NCBI RefSeq assembly: GCF_014901205.1
Contig: NZ_JACNMU010000006.1
Coordinates: 1-64,000 of the forward strand
Source of the DNA: Meridianimarinicoccus sp. MJW13
GTDB taxonomy: Bacteria > Pseudomonadota > Alphaproteobacteria > Rhodobacterales > Rhodobacteraceae
Direction: 5' to 3'
Length of the DNA: 64,000 nucleotides
The position numbers were made by a program, and so were the translations under genes. Position 1 is the stretch's first letter; the number at the start of each line of letters is the position of its first letter. The notes beneath the pieces were generated by a model. That model did not search any database, had not been told where the DNA came from, and saw nothing but the letters and a program-made list of their open reading frames with translations. Positions 17,551 through 27,029 of the stretch are shown here, one piece after another.

Positions 17551-17626
17551 TCCACACCCTTTGCTGCGGATCATAAGGCTGCCCGAGGGAAACTGTCGAG
17601 AGGCCGCATGCCTGGAAGCGACAATT

Positions 17627-17640
17627 AACATTTCAATGTT
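17627..17640. promoter_or_regulatory. small palindrome upstream of aroQ
   Basis: AACATT and AATGTT flank a 2-base centre, 77 bases upstream of the aroQ start in the aroQ/clpP divergent gap. It may be an operator for the aroQ-luxR operon. There is no independent support. Confidence 0.25.
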
Positions 17641-17839
17641 CACGTCGGAAGTGGTCGGCGTGCGCCCATCCGTGACCGCGCGTCAGGGCAATCCCGAAGG
17701 CACGAGGAATTGAAAATGTTTTCGTCAACTTTGAGGCTCTTGCCATCTTCGTGGGCAGAGCGGCCCTTGCAGCCCCCCAGAGCCGCGACTAAGACTCCCC
17801 AGAGACAAGCGGCGCAGCCCCGAGCAGAAGGCACTTCCC

Positions 17840-18472
17840 ATGCAAGATCCCTATGAGACCTATATGAACACCCTCGTGCCGATGGTGGTCGAACAGACCT
17901 CTCGCGGGGAGCGCGCCTATGATATTTTCTCGCGGCTGTTGAAAGAGCGGATCATCTTCCTGTCCGGCCCGGTGCATGACGGTATGTCGAGCCTGATCGT
18001 CGCCCAGTTGCTGCACCTTGAAGCGGAGAACCCGTCCAAGGAAATCTCCATGTATATCAACAGCCCAGGCGGTGTTGTGACCTCGGGCCTGTCGATTTAT
18101 GACACCATGCAGTACATCAAGCCGGCGGTGTCGACCCTGGTGATCGGGCAGGCGGCGTCGATGGGATCGCTGCTGCTGACCGCCGGGCAGAAGGACATGC
18201 GGTTCTCGTTGCCCAACAGCCGGGTGATGGTGCACCAGCCCTCGGGCGGCTACCAGGGGCAGGCCACCGACATCATGATCCACGCCCAGGAAACCCAGAA
18301 GCTGAAAACCCGGCTGAACGAGATCTACGTGAAGCACACCGGGCAGGATATCGCCACCGTCGAGGCAGCACTTGAGCGTGACAACTTCATGTCGCCTGCA
18401 GATGCCAAGGACTGGGGTCTGATCGACGAGATTGTGGAAAGCCGTGCGGCGCTGCCGACGGACAAGGACTAA
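17840..18472 (+). CDS. clpP: ATP-dependent Clp protease proteolytic subunit
   Basis: Serine peptidase of 210 residues that forms the tetradecameric barrel of the Clp protease. The catalytic triad is readable: Ser107 in GQAASMGS, His132 in VMVHQPSGG, and Asp181 in LERDNFMS. The Gly-rich substrate loop [12 protein letters not shown] is present. clpX follows 130 bases downstream, the standard pairing. Some alphaproteobacteria carry a second clpP elsewhere, which cannot be judged here. Confidence 0.98.
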   Translation: MQDPYETYMNTLVPMVVEQTSRGERAYDIFSRLLKERIIFLSGPVHDGMSSLIVAQLLHLEAENPSKEISMYINSPGGVVTSGLSIYDTMQYIKPAVSTLVIGQAASMGSLLLTAGQKDMRFSLPNSRVMVHQPSGGYQGQATDIMIHAQETQKLKTRLNEIYVKHTGQDIATVEAALERDNFMSPADAKDWGLIDEIVESRAALPTDKD

Positions 18473-18602
18473 CCCCTTCGGGCCCGGTGCGGACCGTAAG
18501 GAAATTTGACATTGTGGGCGGCCTTGTGCTGACCTAACCTTGCTGAGTGTGCGGCCCGGCCGCACGCCAGCCTGCCACGTAAAGTGGCGTCGGAGGATAT
18601 GG

Positions 18603-19865
18603 ATGGCGAACAATTCGAGCGGCGACAGCAAGAACACCCTCTATTGCAGCTTCTGCGGCAAAAGCCAGCATGAGGTTCGCAAGCTGATTGCCGGTCCGAC
18701 CGTGTTCATTTGCGATGAGTGCGTCGAACTGTGCATGGACATCATTCGGGAGGAAACCAAGACCTCCGGACTGAAGTCCTCGGAAGGTGTACCGACGCCG
18801 AAAGAGATCTGTGAAGTTCTGGATGACTATGTGATCGGTCAGTCGCATGCCAAGCGCGTGCTGTCGGTGGCCGTCCACAACCACTACAAACGACTGAACC
18901 ACGCCGGCAAGTCCGAGGTGGAGCTGGCCAAGTCGAACATCCTGCTGATCGGTCCCACCGGTTGCGGCAAGACGTTGCTGGCGCAGACGCTGGCGCGCAT
19001 TCTGGATGTGCCTTTTACGATGGCCGATGCCACGACACTGACCGAAGCCGGTTACGTGGGCGAGGATGTCGAGAACATCATCCTGAAGCTGTTGCAGGCG
19101 TCGGAATACAATGTCGAACGCGCACAGCGCGGCATCGTCTATATTGACGAGGTCGACAAGATCACCCGCAAGTCGGACAATCCCTCGATCACCCGTGACG
19201 TTTCGGGCGAAGGTGTCCAGCAGGCGCTGCTGAAGATCATGGAAGGCACCGTGGCCTCGGTTCCGCCGCAGGGCGGCCGCAAGCATCCACAGCAGGAATT
19301 CCTGCAGGTGGACACCACGAACATCCTGTTCATCTGCGGCGGTGCTTTCGCGGGGCTCGACAAGATCATCGCGCGCCGCGGCAAGGGCTCGGCCATCGGC
19401 TTTGGTGCCGATGTGCGGGACGAGGAAGGCCGGGGCATCGGCGAGATCTTCCAGGAGCTGGAGCCGGAAGACCTGCTGAAATTCGGTCTGATCCCGGAAT
19501 TCGTCGGGCGTCTGCCGGTCATTGCCACGCTGCAGGATCTGGACGAGGACGCGCTGGTCACCATCCTGACCCAGCCGAAGAACGCGCTGGTGAAGCAGTA
19601 CCAGCGCCTGTTCGATCTGGAAGAGACCAAGCTGTCCTTCACCGACGATGCGCTCAGGGCGATCTCGCGCCGCGCGATCCAGCGCAAGACCGGCGCGCGT
19701 GGCCTGCGTTCGATCATGGAAGACATTCTTCTGGACACGATGTTCGACCTGCCGACCGCAGAAGGGGTCGAGGAGGTTGTGGTCAATGAAGAGGCGGTCA
19801 ATTCCGATGCATCGCCGCTGCTGATCTATGCCGATCGCAAGGAAGAACCTGTCTCGGCGGGCTGA
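18603..19865 (+). CDS. clpX: ATP-dependent Clp protease ATP-binding subunit ClpX
   Basis: AAA+ unfoldase of 420 residues that feeds tagged proteins into ClpP. The N-terminal zinc-binding domain has Cys pairs in CSFCGK and CDECVELC. Walker A is GPTGCGKT, Walker B is IVYIDEVDK, and the substrate/ClpP loops follow. The start at 18603 has GGAGGATATGG upstream and yields the usual [10 protein letters not shown]-type N-terminus; the open frame upstream to 18540 is not used. An intrinsic terminator follows at 19889. Confidence 0.98.
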   Translation: MANNSSGDSKNTLYCSFCGKSQHEVRKLIAGPTVFICDECVELCMDIIREETKTSGLKSSEGVPTPKEICEVLDDYVIGQSHAKRVLSVAVHNHYKRLNHAGKSEVELAKSNILLIGPTGCGKTLLAQTLARILDVPFTMADATTLTEAGYVGEDVENIILKLLQASEYNVERAQRGIVYIDEVDKITRKSDNPSITRDVSGEGVQQALLKIMEGTVASVPPQGGRKHPQQEFLQVDTTNILFICGGAFAGLDKIIARRGKGSAIGFGADVRDEEGRGIGEIFQELEPEDLLKFGLIPEFVGRLPVIATLQDLDEDALVTILTQPKNALVKQYQRLFDLEETKLSFTDDALRAISRRAIQRKTGARGLRSIMEDILLDTMFDLPTAEGVEEVVVNEEAVNSDASPLLIYADRKEEPVSAG

Positions 19866-19888
19866 GCGTCGCATATGATGACATGAAG

Positions 19889-19914
19889 AAGGCGCCGCAA
19901 GGCGTCTTTTTTAT
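19889..19914 (+). terminator. intrinsic terminator after clpX
   Basis: AAGGCGCC pairs with GGCGTCTT (one G-U) around a GCAA tetraloop, followed by a T-run. Confidence 0.8.
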
Positions 19915-20216
19915 TGGAAAAACTTTGGATTGGACGTGGGGCTTCCGGAAAGGAAACGGGGCACGATTGCTGAAAATCGCGCCCCGTGCCGGTGCATGAA
20001 ATGCACCAGCCTCCCCACGGCCCGAAACTGACATGCGAGCGAACCTGCGGCCACCGTGCGTGCGTATAGCGCACTGCTCTTTTGAGAATCCTCCTATCCT
20101 TTCGTATAGTCTGTGGTGCCGGGGGGCGGGTCGTTCCGGACTGGCCCCGCGTCTATATTGGCTCTGGACCTGCGCCTCTGTCTGGGCCATGAACGAGCAA
20201 AGAGCAGAGGTATCCC
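19915..20216. other. gene-free stretch with two tandem hairpins
   Basis: No credible gene lies here. 19957-19986 folds as CGGGGC-A-CGATT paired with AATCG-C-GCCCCG (11 bp, one mismatch, 6-base loop). Immediately after, 19991-20007 folds as GGTGCAT-GAA-ATGCACC. They could be a structured RNA or a palindromic repeat. The promoter of the NDUFA12-mlaD-DUF2155 operon should lie to the right of them. Confidence 0.5.
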
Positions 20217-20600
20217 ATGGCCATTCTTGACACTCTCCTCCGGTCCGTCACCTGGTGGAACAGCCAGACCATCGGCACCCAGTTGTTCACCCGCCGCAAT
20301 GGCGTGAAAGTCGGTGAAGACGAACAGGGCAACATCTTCTACGAAACACGTGACAAGGCGCGTCGCTGGGTGATCTTCAATGGCGAAGCCGAAGCCAGCC
20401 GTGTGTCCGCCGAATGGCACGGATGGCTGCATCACACATGGGATCAGCCGCCGACCGAGTCGCCGCTGCCCCGCAAATCATGGGAAAAGCCGCATCAGGA
20501 AAACCTGACCGGCACCGCGATGGCCTATGCGCCCGTGGGCTCCCTGCGTCGCGCCGATCCGGTGGCGCGGCAAGACTACGAAGCCTGGTCGCCGGAATAA
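20217..20600 (+). CDS. NADH:ubiquinone oxidoreductase subunit NDUFA12
   Basis: Accessory subunit of respiratory complex I, 127 residues, shared by mitochondria and alphaproteobacteria. The N-terminal [18 protein letters not shown] and the [20 protein letters not shown] and [11 protein letters not shown] blocks are characteristic. It sits apart from the nuo operon, as is usual in this class, and is followed by mlaD 18 bases on. An AGAGG ribosome-binding site is upstream of the ATG. Confidence 0.96.
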   Translation: MAILDTLLRSVTWWNSQTIGTQLFTRRNGVKVGEDEQGNIFYETRDKARRWVIFNGEAEASRVSAEWHGWLHHTWDQPPTESPLPRKSWEKPHQENLTGTAMAYAPVGSLRRADPVARQDYEAWSPE

Positions 20601-20618
20601 CGCGCGGAGCATACCCCC

Positions 20619-21065
20619 ATGTCTGAAACGCGAGCAGAGCTTGCCGTCGGTGCCCTGGTCCTGGCCGTGGCGGTTGCATTCGTGGCCTATGCCGTCACGT
20701 CCGTTGGCGCGGTGCAATCGCGCGCCGGATACGATCTTGTTGCCAGCTTCCGCTCGGCCGAGGGGATCAGCGTCGGCACCGACGTGCGCCTTGCCGGGGT
20801 CAAGATCGGGTCGGTTACCGATCTGTCGCTGAACCCCCAGACCTTCCGCGCCGATGCCAACCTGTCGATTCAGGACCACGTGATCCTGCCCGACGACAGT
20901 TCGGTCATCATCGCGTCCGAAGGGCTTCTGGGCGGCAATTTCGTCGAGATTCAGCCCGGCGGATCGCCGTTCAACTATGAATCCGGCGACGAAGTCTCCA
21001 ATACTCAGGGCGCCATCAGCCTGATCGAACTGCTGTCCAAATTCGTCGGGGGCGGCGACTCGTGA
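20619..21065 (+). CDS. mlaD: MlaD, MCE-domain lipid transport protein
   Basis: Periplasmic, membrane-anchored substrate-binding part of the Mla phospholipid transporter, 148 residues. One N-terminal helix (AVGALVLAVAVAFVAYAV) is followed by a single MCE domain, FRSAEGISVGTDVRLAGVKI to GGNFVEIQPGG. No mlaE, mlaF, mlaC or mlaB genes are beside it. The stop overlaps the GTG of DUF2155 (GTGA), so the two are coupled. Confidence 0.93.
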   Translation: MSETRAELAVGALVLAVAVAFVAYAVTSVGAVQSRAGYDLVASFRSAEGISVGTDVRLAGVKIGSVTDLSLNPQTFRADANLSIQDHVILPDDSSVIIASEGLLGGNFVEIQPGGSPFNYESGDEVSNTQGAISLIELLSKFVGGGDS

Positions 21066-21421
21066 AAGCCCTTCTGACGGGGCTTTTCACCCTCGCTCTC
21101 GCCAGCACGGCGCAGGCCGAGCAGGTTGAAAATGGGCGTGTCGCGGAATTGCGCGCGCTTGATCGGCTGTCCGGCGAGTTGAATGAATTCAAGGTGCCTG
21201 CGGGATCAGAGGTGGTCCTGGATCGCCTGCGGATCGGCGTCATCGAATGCCGCTATCCGGTCAACAACCCTGCCGGCGACGCCTATGCCTTCCTGCTGAT
21301 CCGCAGTACCGAAACCGGCGATACGCTGTTCGAAGGCTGGATGGTGGCCTCGTCCCCGGCGCTGAACGCCTTCGATCACATGCGTTACGATGTCTGGGTC
21401 ATCCGCTGCACCAACTCCTGA
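21062..21421 (+). CDS. DUF2155 periplasmic protein
   Basis: Protein of 119 residues with a signal peptide (KALLTGLFTLALASTAQA) and the DUF2155 core: LDRLSGELNEFKVPAGSEV, then IECRYPVNNPAGDAYAF and a C-terminal Cys in IRCTNS, so two cysteines could form a disulfide. Function unknown. It starts with GTG overlapping the mlaD stop. Its 3' end overlaps the convergent aat gene by 37 bases. Confidence 0.92.
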   Translation: MKALLTGLFTLALASTAQAEQVENGRVAELRALDRLSGELNEFKVPAGSEVVLDRLRIGVIECRYPVNNPAGDAYAFLLIRSTETGDTLFEGWMVASSPALNAFDHMRYDVWVIRCTNS

Positions 21422-22026
21422 GGTGGCGGTGTTTCCGGGGTGCTGAAATCCGCAGGTCGCGCGACTGCGGTCTCCAGGCGCTGGTGATACTCGGCGCGTG
21501 TGATCTCGACCGCACCCAGCCGGGACAGATGCGGCGTTATGAACTGGGTGTCGAACAGGGTGAACCCGGCGTGCGCCAATCGGTCGACCAGAAAGGCCAG
21601 CGCTGTTTTCGAGGCATTGTCCCGCCGCGAAAACATGCTTTCGCCGAAGAACGCCCCGCCCAGGGCAACCCCATACACACCGCCAATCAACTGGTTGTCC
21701 TGCCAGATTTCCAATGAATGGGCGTGGCCCATGCGGTGCAGTTGAAGATACAGATCAAAGATCGTGGCGTTGATCCAGGTTTCAGGCCGGTCCGCGCAAG
21801 CCTCGACCGTGGCCGCGAAGTCGCGGTTGATCGACACGTCGAACCCGCTACGCCGAACATGGCGTGCCAGGGACCGCGACATGTGGAACTGATCCAGTGG
21901 CAGGATCCCGCGATGGCGGGGATCGACCCAGAAGATCTCGGGGTCTTCGCGGGATTCCGCCATGGGAAAGACGCCCAAGGCATAGGCCTTCAGCAGGATG
22001 TCCGGGGTGATGTCACGGCGATCCAT
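21385..22026 (-). CDS. aat: leucyl/phenylalanyl-tRNA--protein transferase
   Basis: N-end-rule enzyme of 213 residues that adds Leu or Phe to proteins with N-terminal Arg or Lys, marking them for ClpS/ClpAP. Motifs include AYALGVFPMAESREDPEIFWVDP near the N-terminus, SLEIWQDNQLIGGVYGVALG, and FTLFDTQFITPHLSRLGA. The ATG at 22026 matches the usual start; the frame continues to a TTG at 22038. It converges on DUF2155 with overlapping ends. Confidence 0.96.
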   Translation of the reverse strand: MDRRDITPDILLKAYALGVFPMAESREDPEIFWVDPRHRGILPLDQFHMSRSLARHVRRSGFDVSINRDFAATVEACADRPETWINATIFDLYLQLHRMGHAHSLEIWQDNQLIGGVYGVALGGAFFGESMFSRRDNASKTALAFLVDRLAHAGFTLFDTQFITPHLSRLGAVEITRAEYHQRLETAVARPADFSTPETPPPQELVQRMTQTS

Positions 22027-22083
22027 GGCGCGGGCCAACCTTTCGCCGCCCGTTGCGCACCGATGCGCGGGGCGGCGAAAAAG

Positions 22084-23442
22084 TCAGGCGTTGCTCGTCA
22101 GATCCGCGCGTTCAAGCCAGGTTTCCAGCCAGTGAATGTCATAGTCACCGGTCAGAATGGCCCGTTCGCGCAGCAGGTGGCGGAACAACGGCAAGGTGGT
22201 GTCGATGCCGTCGATGATCAATTCGCTCAGGGCGCGGTCCAGCCGCGCGATGGCCTCGGGCCGATCCCGACCGTGGACGATCAGCTTGCCGATCAGGCTG
22301 TCATAGTAAGGCGGGATCGCATAGCCGTTGTAGAGGGCGGAATCCATTCGTACGCCCAATCCGCCCGGCGCGTGATAGGCCGAGATCCGGCCCGGACAGG
22401 GGCTGAAATTCGGCAACTTCTCGGCGTTGATCCGCACTTCGATGGAATGGCCGTTGATCTGCAGATCGTCCTGCGTGAACGACAGCGGCAGACCAGAGGC
22501 GACACGGATCTGTTCGCGCACCAGATCGACACCGAAGATCGACTCGGTCACCGGGTGTTCCACCTGCAGACGGGTGTTCATCTCGATGAAGAAGAACTCG
22601 CCATCCTCGAACAGGAACTCGATGGTGCCGGCGCCGGCATAGTTGATGGCGGCCACGGCCTCGGCGCAGACCTTGCCGATACGGGCGCGGGTCTCGGCAT
22701 CGATGGCGGGGCCTGGGGCTTCTTCGAACACCTTCTGGTGCCGGCGCTGCAGCGAACAGTCACGTTCGCCCAGATGCACGGCGTTGCCCTTGCCGTCGCC
22801 AAAGACCTGCACTTCGATGTGGCGCGGCTTGCCGAGGTATTTTTCAAGATACACCTCGTCGTTGCCAAAGGCCGCCTTGGCCTCGGACCGCGCGGTGCTG
22901 AACGCGTTGGACATTTCTTCGGCCGAACGGGCCAGTTTCATGCCGCGTCCGCCGCCCCCGGCGGTGGCCTTGACCAGAACCGGATAGCCGAACTCCTCGC
23001 CGATGCGCAGGGCGTCCTCAAGGGTGGGCACGCCGCCATCGGATCCGGGCACGCAAGGCACACCCAGCTTCTTCATGGTGTCCTTGGCGGTGATCTTGTC
23101 GCCCATCAGGCGGATATGCTCGGGGTCGGGGCCGATGAAGGTCAGCCCGTGATCCTGTACCGCCTGAACGAATTTTTCGTTCTCGGACAGGAAGCCGTAA
23201 CCGGGATGGATCGCCTCGGCGCCGGTGATCTCGCAGGCCGAGATGATGGCGGGGACCAGCAGATAGCTTTGGTTGGCAGGGGGCGGGCCGATGCAGATGG
23301 CTTCGTCGGCCATGCGCACATGCATGGCATCGGCGTCGGCGGTGGAATGCACGGCCACGCTGGTGATGCCCATTTCACGGCAGGCCCGGATGACTCGCAG
23401 AGCGATTTCGCCGCGATTCGCGATAAGGATCTTCTTGAACAT
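22084..23442 (-). CDS. accC: biotin carboxylase subunit of acetyl-CoA carboxylase
   Basis: ATP-grasp enzyme of 452 residues that carboxylates biotin on AccB. It begins MFKKILIANRGEIALRVIRA. The Gly-rich ATP loop KATAGGGGRGMKL, the metal-binding EMNTRLQVEHPVTE and the biotin-carboxylase C-terminal domain follow. The ATG at 23442 matches the family. An in-frame GTG at 23454 overlapping the accB stop (GTGA) could extend it by four residues. It is downstream of accB in one operon. The carboxyltransferase genes accA and accD are elsewhere. Confidence 0.97.
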   Translation of the reverse strand: MFKKILIANRGEIALRVIRACREMGITSVAVHSTADADAMHVRMADEAICIGPPPANQSYLLVPAIISACEITGAEAIHPGYGFLSENEKFVQAVQDHGLTFIGPDPEHIRLMGDKITAKDTMKKLGVPCVPGSDGGVPTLEDALRIGEEFGYPVLVKATAGGGGRGMKLARSAEEMSNAFSTARSEAKAAFGNDEVYLEKYLGKPRHIEVQVFGDGKGNAVHLGERDCSLQRRHQKVFEEAPGPAIDAETRARIGKVCAEAVAAINYAGAGTIEFLFEDGEFFFIEMNTRLQVEHPVTESIFGVDLVREQIRVASGLPLSFTQDDLQINGHSIEVRINAEKLPNFSPCPGRISAYHAPGGLGVRMDSALYNGYAIPPYYDSLIGKLIVHGRDRPEAIARLDRALSELIIDGIDTTLPLFRHLLRERAILTGDYDIHWLETWLERADLTSNA

Positions 23443-23450
23443 GGGACGGC

Positions 23451-23960
23451 TCACTCGAGAATGACGAGCGGAGCGCCGAATTCTACCGGAGATCCATCTT
23501 CGACCAGAATGCGCGAGATGGTCCCGGACCGCGGGGCGGGGATCTGGTTCATGGTCTTCATGGCTTCGACGATCAGCAGGGTCTGGCCTTCCGATACGGT
23601 CTGGCCAACGCTGATGAAAGGTTCAGAACCCGGTTCGGCTTGCAGATAGACCGTGCCCACCATCGGCGAAGTCACGGCACCGGGATGGCTGGCCGGATCG
23701 GCCGCAGCGCCCGCATCGGGGGCCGCGCTGGCCGCAGCGGCGGCGGCCGGGGCAGCGGCAGAGGCCGCAGGCGCTGCCGCAACAGGCTGGACGATGTTCT
23801 GGACAGGGGCCGCTTGCAGCACGCGGGAGACGCGGACATTCAGGGCGCTGTCTTCGCCGTATTCGCGTTTGACCTGAAGCTCGGTCAGGTCGTTTTCCCG
23901 CAAGAGCTCCGCAAGTGCGCGAATGAATTCAACATCATCGCCGTGGGAATTGCCTGTCAT
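23451..23960 (-). CDS. accB: biotin carboxyl carrier protein of acetyl-CoA carboxylase
   Basis: BCCP of 169 residues. An N-terminal helical part ([20 protein letters not shown]) is followed by an Ala/Pro-rich flexible linker of about 40 residues and a biotinyl domain with the biotin-accepting Lys in [11 protein letters not shown] start at the ATG at 23960, which has GAGGGTAAG just upstream; the open frame to 23999 is not needed. It is the first gene of accB-accC. Confidence 0.96.
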   Translation of the reverse strand: MTGNSHGDDVEFIRALAELLRENDLTELQVKREYGEDSALNVRVSRVLQAAPVQNIVQPVAAAPAASAAAPAAAAAASAAPDAGAAADPASHPGAVTSPMVGTVYLQAEPGSEPFISVGQTVSEGQTLLIVEAMKTMNQIPAPRSGTISRILVEDGSPVEFGAPLVILE

Positions 23961-24227
23961 CTTACCCTCGCTTTTGGTCGGTCTGGTTCGCCGGTTCATT
24001 GCCGTGCCAATGCCGCGTCTTACACCTTAACGCATTCGGTGAAAAGCGATGCGCTGCAATATTCTCCAGCGGTCGGGGTGTGGTTTGCCGCAACAGAAGC
24101 CTTGATTTTTCGATCTTTGCTGGCAACGCTGCGAGCTTACCCTGTGTGTCAGGCATGACCTTGGCCACCGGGAAGCCGCCAAGCGGGATCAAAACCCGTC
24201 GCAACACAAGGATTCGGGGAGTTAACG

Positions 24228-25583
24228 ATGTCCAATTCCGAGACCACACCAGGAGTGGTGCCCGGTCGTCTGGCCGACGCCGCCTACAAATCGAATTTCG
24301 ACGATCTTTACGGGCCGCTGGATGCGCATGAGGCGGTGGTGGCTGCCGATCGCTGCTATTTCTGTCACGACGCGCCTTGCGTGACGGCCTGCCCGACCTC
24401 GATCGACATTCCACTGTTCATCCGCCAGATCCAGACCGGGATGCCGAAGGCCGCCGGGCGCACGATCTTTGACCAGAACATTCTGGGCGGCATGTGCGCG
24501 CGGGTCTGTCCGACGGACATCCTGTGCGAGGGCGCCTGCGTGCGTGAAGCGGCCGAGGGCAAGCCGGTGCTGATCGGTCGGTTGCAGCGGTTTGCAACTG
24601 ACACGGTCATGGACAGCGGCGCGCATCCCTACAGCCGCGCCCCGTCGACCGGGTTCAGGGTGGCCGTGGTCGGGGCCGGTCCGGCCGGTCTGGCCTGTGC
24701 GCATCGTCTGGCCATGAACGGCCATGACGTCGATCTGATGGACGCGCGGCCCAAGCTCGGCGGGCTGAACGAATACGGCATCGCCGCCTACAAGGCACCC
24801 GACGGTTTTGCGCAGGCCGAGGTGGATTGGCTGATGCAGATCGGCGGCATCACCATGCGCACCAATGTGCGACTGGGCCGCGAATTGGCCCTGTCCGAGC
24901 TTCAGGATGACTACGACGCGGTGTTCCTCGGGGTCGGTCTGGCCGGTGTCAACGCGCTGCGGGCCGAGGGCGAGGAGCATGACAACGTGCATGACGCGGT
25001 GGATTTCATCGCCGAGCTGCGGCAGGCCCCGGACAAGAGCAAGATTCCCGTGGGCCGTGACGTGGTGGTGATCGGCGGCGGCATGACCGCCGTGGATGCC
25101 GCCGTGCAGTCCAAGCTTCTGGGGGCGGAAACCGTGTCGTTGGTCTATCGCCGCGATCAGGCGCAGATGGGCGCGTCGGAACATGAACAGTTGCACGCGG
25201 CCTCGAAGGGCGTGCGCATCATCACCGGGGCGGCTCCGCTTCGGGTGCTGGGCGACGGCGTCGTCACCGGGGTCGAATTCGCCTATACCGAGCAGGGGCC
25301 GGAGGGGCTGGTGCTGACCGACAACACCTTCCACCTGAAAGCGGACCAGGTGTTCAAGGCCATCGGCCAGCGCCTGGACGAAGCGCCGGGCGGGCTGCAA
25401 CTGGATGGCAGCAAGATCACCGTATCCGGGGCGGGGCGCACCTCGCTGCCCGGCGTGTGGGCCGGGGGCGACTGCGCCGCCGGGGGCGATGATCTGACCG
25501 TCACCGCCGTGGCCGAGGGCCGCGACGCTGCCGAGGACATTCATGCCACGCTGATGGGGCAAGCCTCCGTCGCCGCCGAATAA
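24228..25583 (+). CDS. preT: dihydropyrimidine dehydrogenase, NADH-binding subunit PreT
   Basis: Glutamate-synthase-small-subunit-like FAD/NAD oxidoreductase of 451 residues. Two N-terminal Cys clusters (CYFCHDAPCVTACPTSIDIP and CARVCPTDILCEGACV) bind Fe-S centres. A first dinucleotide fold VAVVGAGPAGLACAHRL is near residue 146, and a second, VVVIGGGMTAVDAAV, follows. With PreA it reduces uracil or thymine to the 5,6-dihydro base, the first step of the reductive pyrimidine pathway. preA follows 57 bases downstream. A related GltD-like role is excluded by that partner. Confidence 0.93.
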   Translation: MSNSETTPGVVPGRLADAAYKSNFDDLYGPLDAHEAVVAADRCYFCHDAPCVTACPTSIDIPLFIRQIQTGMPKAAGRTIFDQNILGGMCARVCPTDILCEGACVREAAEGKPVLIGRLQRFATDTVMDSGAHPYSRAPSTGFRVAVVGAGPAGLACAHRLAMNGHDVDLMDARPKLGGLNEYGIAAYKAPDGFAQAEVDWLMQIGGITMRTNVRLGRELALSELQDDYDAVFLGVGLAGVNALRAEGEEHDNVHDAVDFIAELRQAPDKSKIPVGRDVVVIGGGMTAVDAAVQSKLLGAETVSLVYRRDQAQMGASEHEQLHAASKGVRIITGAAPLRVLGDGVVTGVEFAYTEQGPEGLVLTDNTFHLKADQVFKAIGQRLDEAPGGLQLDGSKITVSGAGRTSLPGVWAGGDCAAGGDDLTVTAVAEGRDAAEDIHATLMGQASVAAE

Positions 25584-25640
25584 ACAGACAAGGCCCCGTC
25601 AGCGGGCCGGGCGCCAAGGCGCCGCAACCGGGAGAATACC

Positions 25641-26945
25641 ATGGCCGATCTGTCGACCGACTTTCTGGGCATCAAGTCACCAAACCCGTTCTGGCTGGCC
25701 TCGGCGCCGCCCACGGACAAGGAATACAACGTGCGCCGCGCCTTCGAGGCCGGCTGGGGCGGAGTGGTCTGGAAGACCCTCGGCCAGGATCCGCACATCG
25801 TGAACGTGAACGGCCCGCGCTATGGCGCGGTCTGGGGCGCCGACCGCCGCCTTCTGGGGCTTAACAACATCGAGTTGATCACAGACCGCCCGCTGGACGT
25901 GAACCTGCGCGAGATCAAGGCGGTCAAGCGCGATTACCCCGACCGGGCGATGATCGTTTCGCTGATGGTGCCCTGCGAGGAACAGGCGTGGAAGGACATC
26001 CTGCCGCTGGTCGAAGACACCGGTGCCGACGGAATCGAGTTGAACTTCGGCTGTCCGCACGGGATGAGCGAACGCGGCATGGGCGCCGCCGTGGGGCAGG
26101 TGCCCGAGTACATCGAGATGGTGGCGCGCTGGTGCAAGCAGAACACCCGCATGCCGGTGATCGTGAAGCTGACCCCGAACATCACCGACATCCGCTATCC
26201 GGCGCGTGCGGCCAAGGCGGGCGGCGCCGATGCGGTCAGCCTGATCAACACGGTCAGTTCGATCACGGCGGTCGATCTGGACAGTTTCAGCCCCGAGCCC
26301 TCGATCGACGGCAAGGGCAGCCACGGCGGCTATTGCGGCCCGGCGGTCAAGCCCATCGCTCTGAACATGGTGGCCGAGATCGCCCGCGATGCCGAAACCC
26401 ACGGTCTGCCGATCAGCGGCATCGGTGGCATCACCACCTGGCGTGATGCGGCAGAATTCATCGCCCTTGGCTGCGGCAACGTGCAGGTCTGCACGGCGGC
26501 CATGACCTATGGCTTCAAGGTTGTTCAGGAGATGGCCGCAGGCCTGTCAGAGTGGATGGACGAGAAAGGCTATGCCTCGATCGCCGATTTCCAGGGCCGC
26601 GCGGTGCCCAATGTGACCGACTGGCAGTATCTGAACCTGAACTACGTGGCGAAGGCGAAGATCGACCAGGAGTCCTGCATCAAGTGCGGCCGCTGCTATG
26701 CCGCCTGCGAGGACACCAGCCACCAGGCCATCGCCATGTCCGACGACCGGGTGTTCACGGTGAAGGACGACGAATGCGTGGCCTGCAACCTGTGCGTCAA
26801 CGTCTGCCCGGTGGACGGCTGCATCACCATGGAACAGATGGCGGCAGGCCAGACCGACCCAAGGACCGGACAGGTGGTCAGCGATGACTACGCCAACTGG
26901 ACGACCCATCCCAACAATCCCGGCGCGGTCAAAGCGGCCGAGTAG
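25641..26945 (+). CDS. preA: dihydropyrimidine dehydrogenase catalytic subunit PreA
   Basis: FMN-dependent catalytic subunit of 434 residues. The TIM-barrel dihydroorotate-dehydrogenase-like domain carries FGCPHGMSERGMGAAVGQ with the active-site Cys region, and INTVSSITAVDLD. A C-terminal 2[4Fe-4S] ferredoxin domain has CIKCGRCYAACED and CVACNLCVNVCPVDGC. It forms a heterotetramer with PreT. A terminator follows at 26978, so preT-preA is a bicistronic unit separate from the hydrolase genes. Confidence 0.96.
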   Translation: MADLSTDFLGIKSPNPFWLASAPPTDKEYNVRRAFEAGWGGVVWKTLGQDPHIVNVNGPRYGAVWGADRRLLGLNNIELITDRPLDVNLREIKAVKRDYPDRAMIVSLMVPCEEQAWKDILPLVEDTGADGIELNFGCPHGMSERGMGAAVGQVPEYIEMVARWCKQNTRMPVIVKLTPNITDIRYPARAAKAGGADAVSLINTVSSITAVDLDSFSPEPSIDGKGSHGGYCGPAVKPIALNMVAEIARDAETHGLPISGIGGITTWRDAAEFIALGCGNVQVCTAAMTYGFKVVQEMAAGLSEWMDEKGYASIADFQGRAVPNVTDWQYLNLNYVAKAKIDQESCIKCGRCYAACEDTSHQAIAMSDDRVFTVKDDECVACNLCVNVCPVDGCITMEQMAAGQTDPRTGQVVSDDYANWTTHPNNPGAVKAAE

Positions 26946-26977
26946 CCAGCCCCACAGGGCGCCCGGATGCATGTGAC

Positions 26978-27007
26978 AACGGCCACGCTGGCAAGCGTGG
27001 CCGTTTT
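26978..27007 (+). terminator. intrinsic terminator after preA
   Basis: A perfect 12-bp stem, AACGGCCACGCT with AGCGTGGCCGTT, closes a GGCA loop and is followed by TT. It lies between convergent genes and could serve both. Confidence 0.8.
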
Positions 27008-27029
27008 CGTTGTCGATCCGAACCCGTGC

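Noticed and set aside
18506-18534. TTGACA as the -35 of a separate clpX promoter
   Set aside because: TTGACA at 18506 is perfect, but no acceptable -10 lies 16-18 bases downstream (CTGACC at 17).
24154-24169. Possible RutR-like site upstream of preT (TGACC-TT-GGCCA)
   Set aside because: The half-sites are 2 rather than 4 bases apart and one arm has a mismatch, so it does not match the operator found at 28250-28269.
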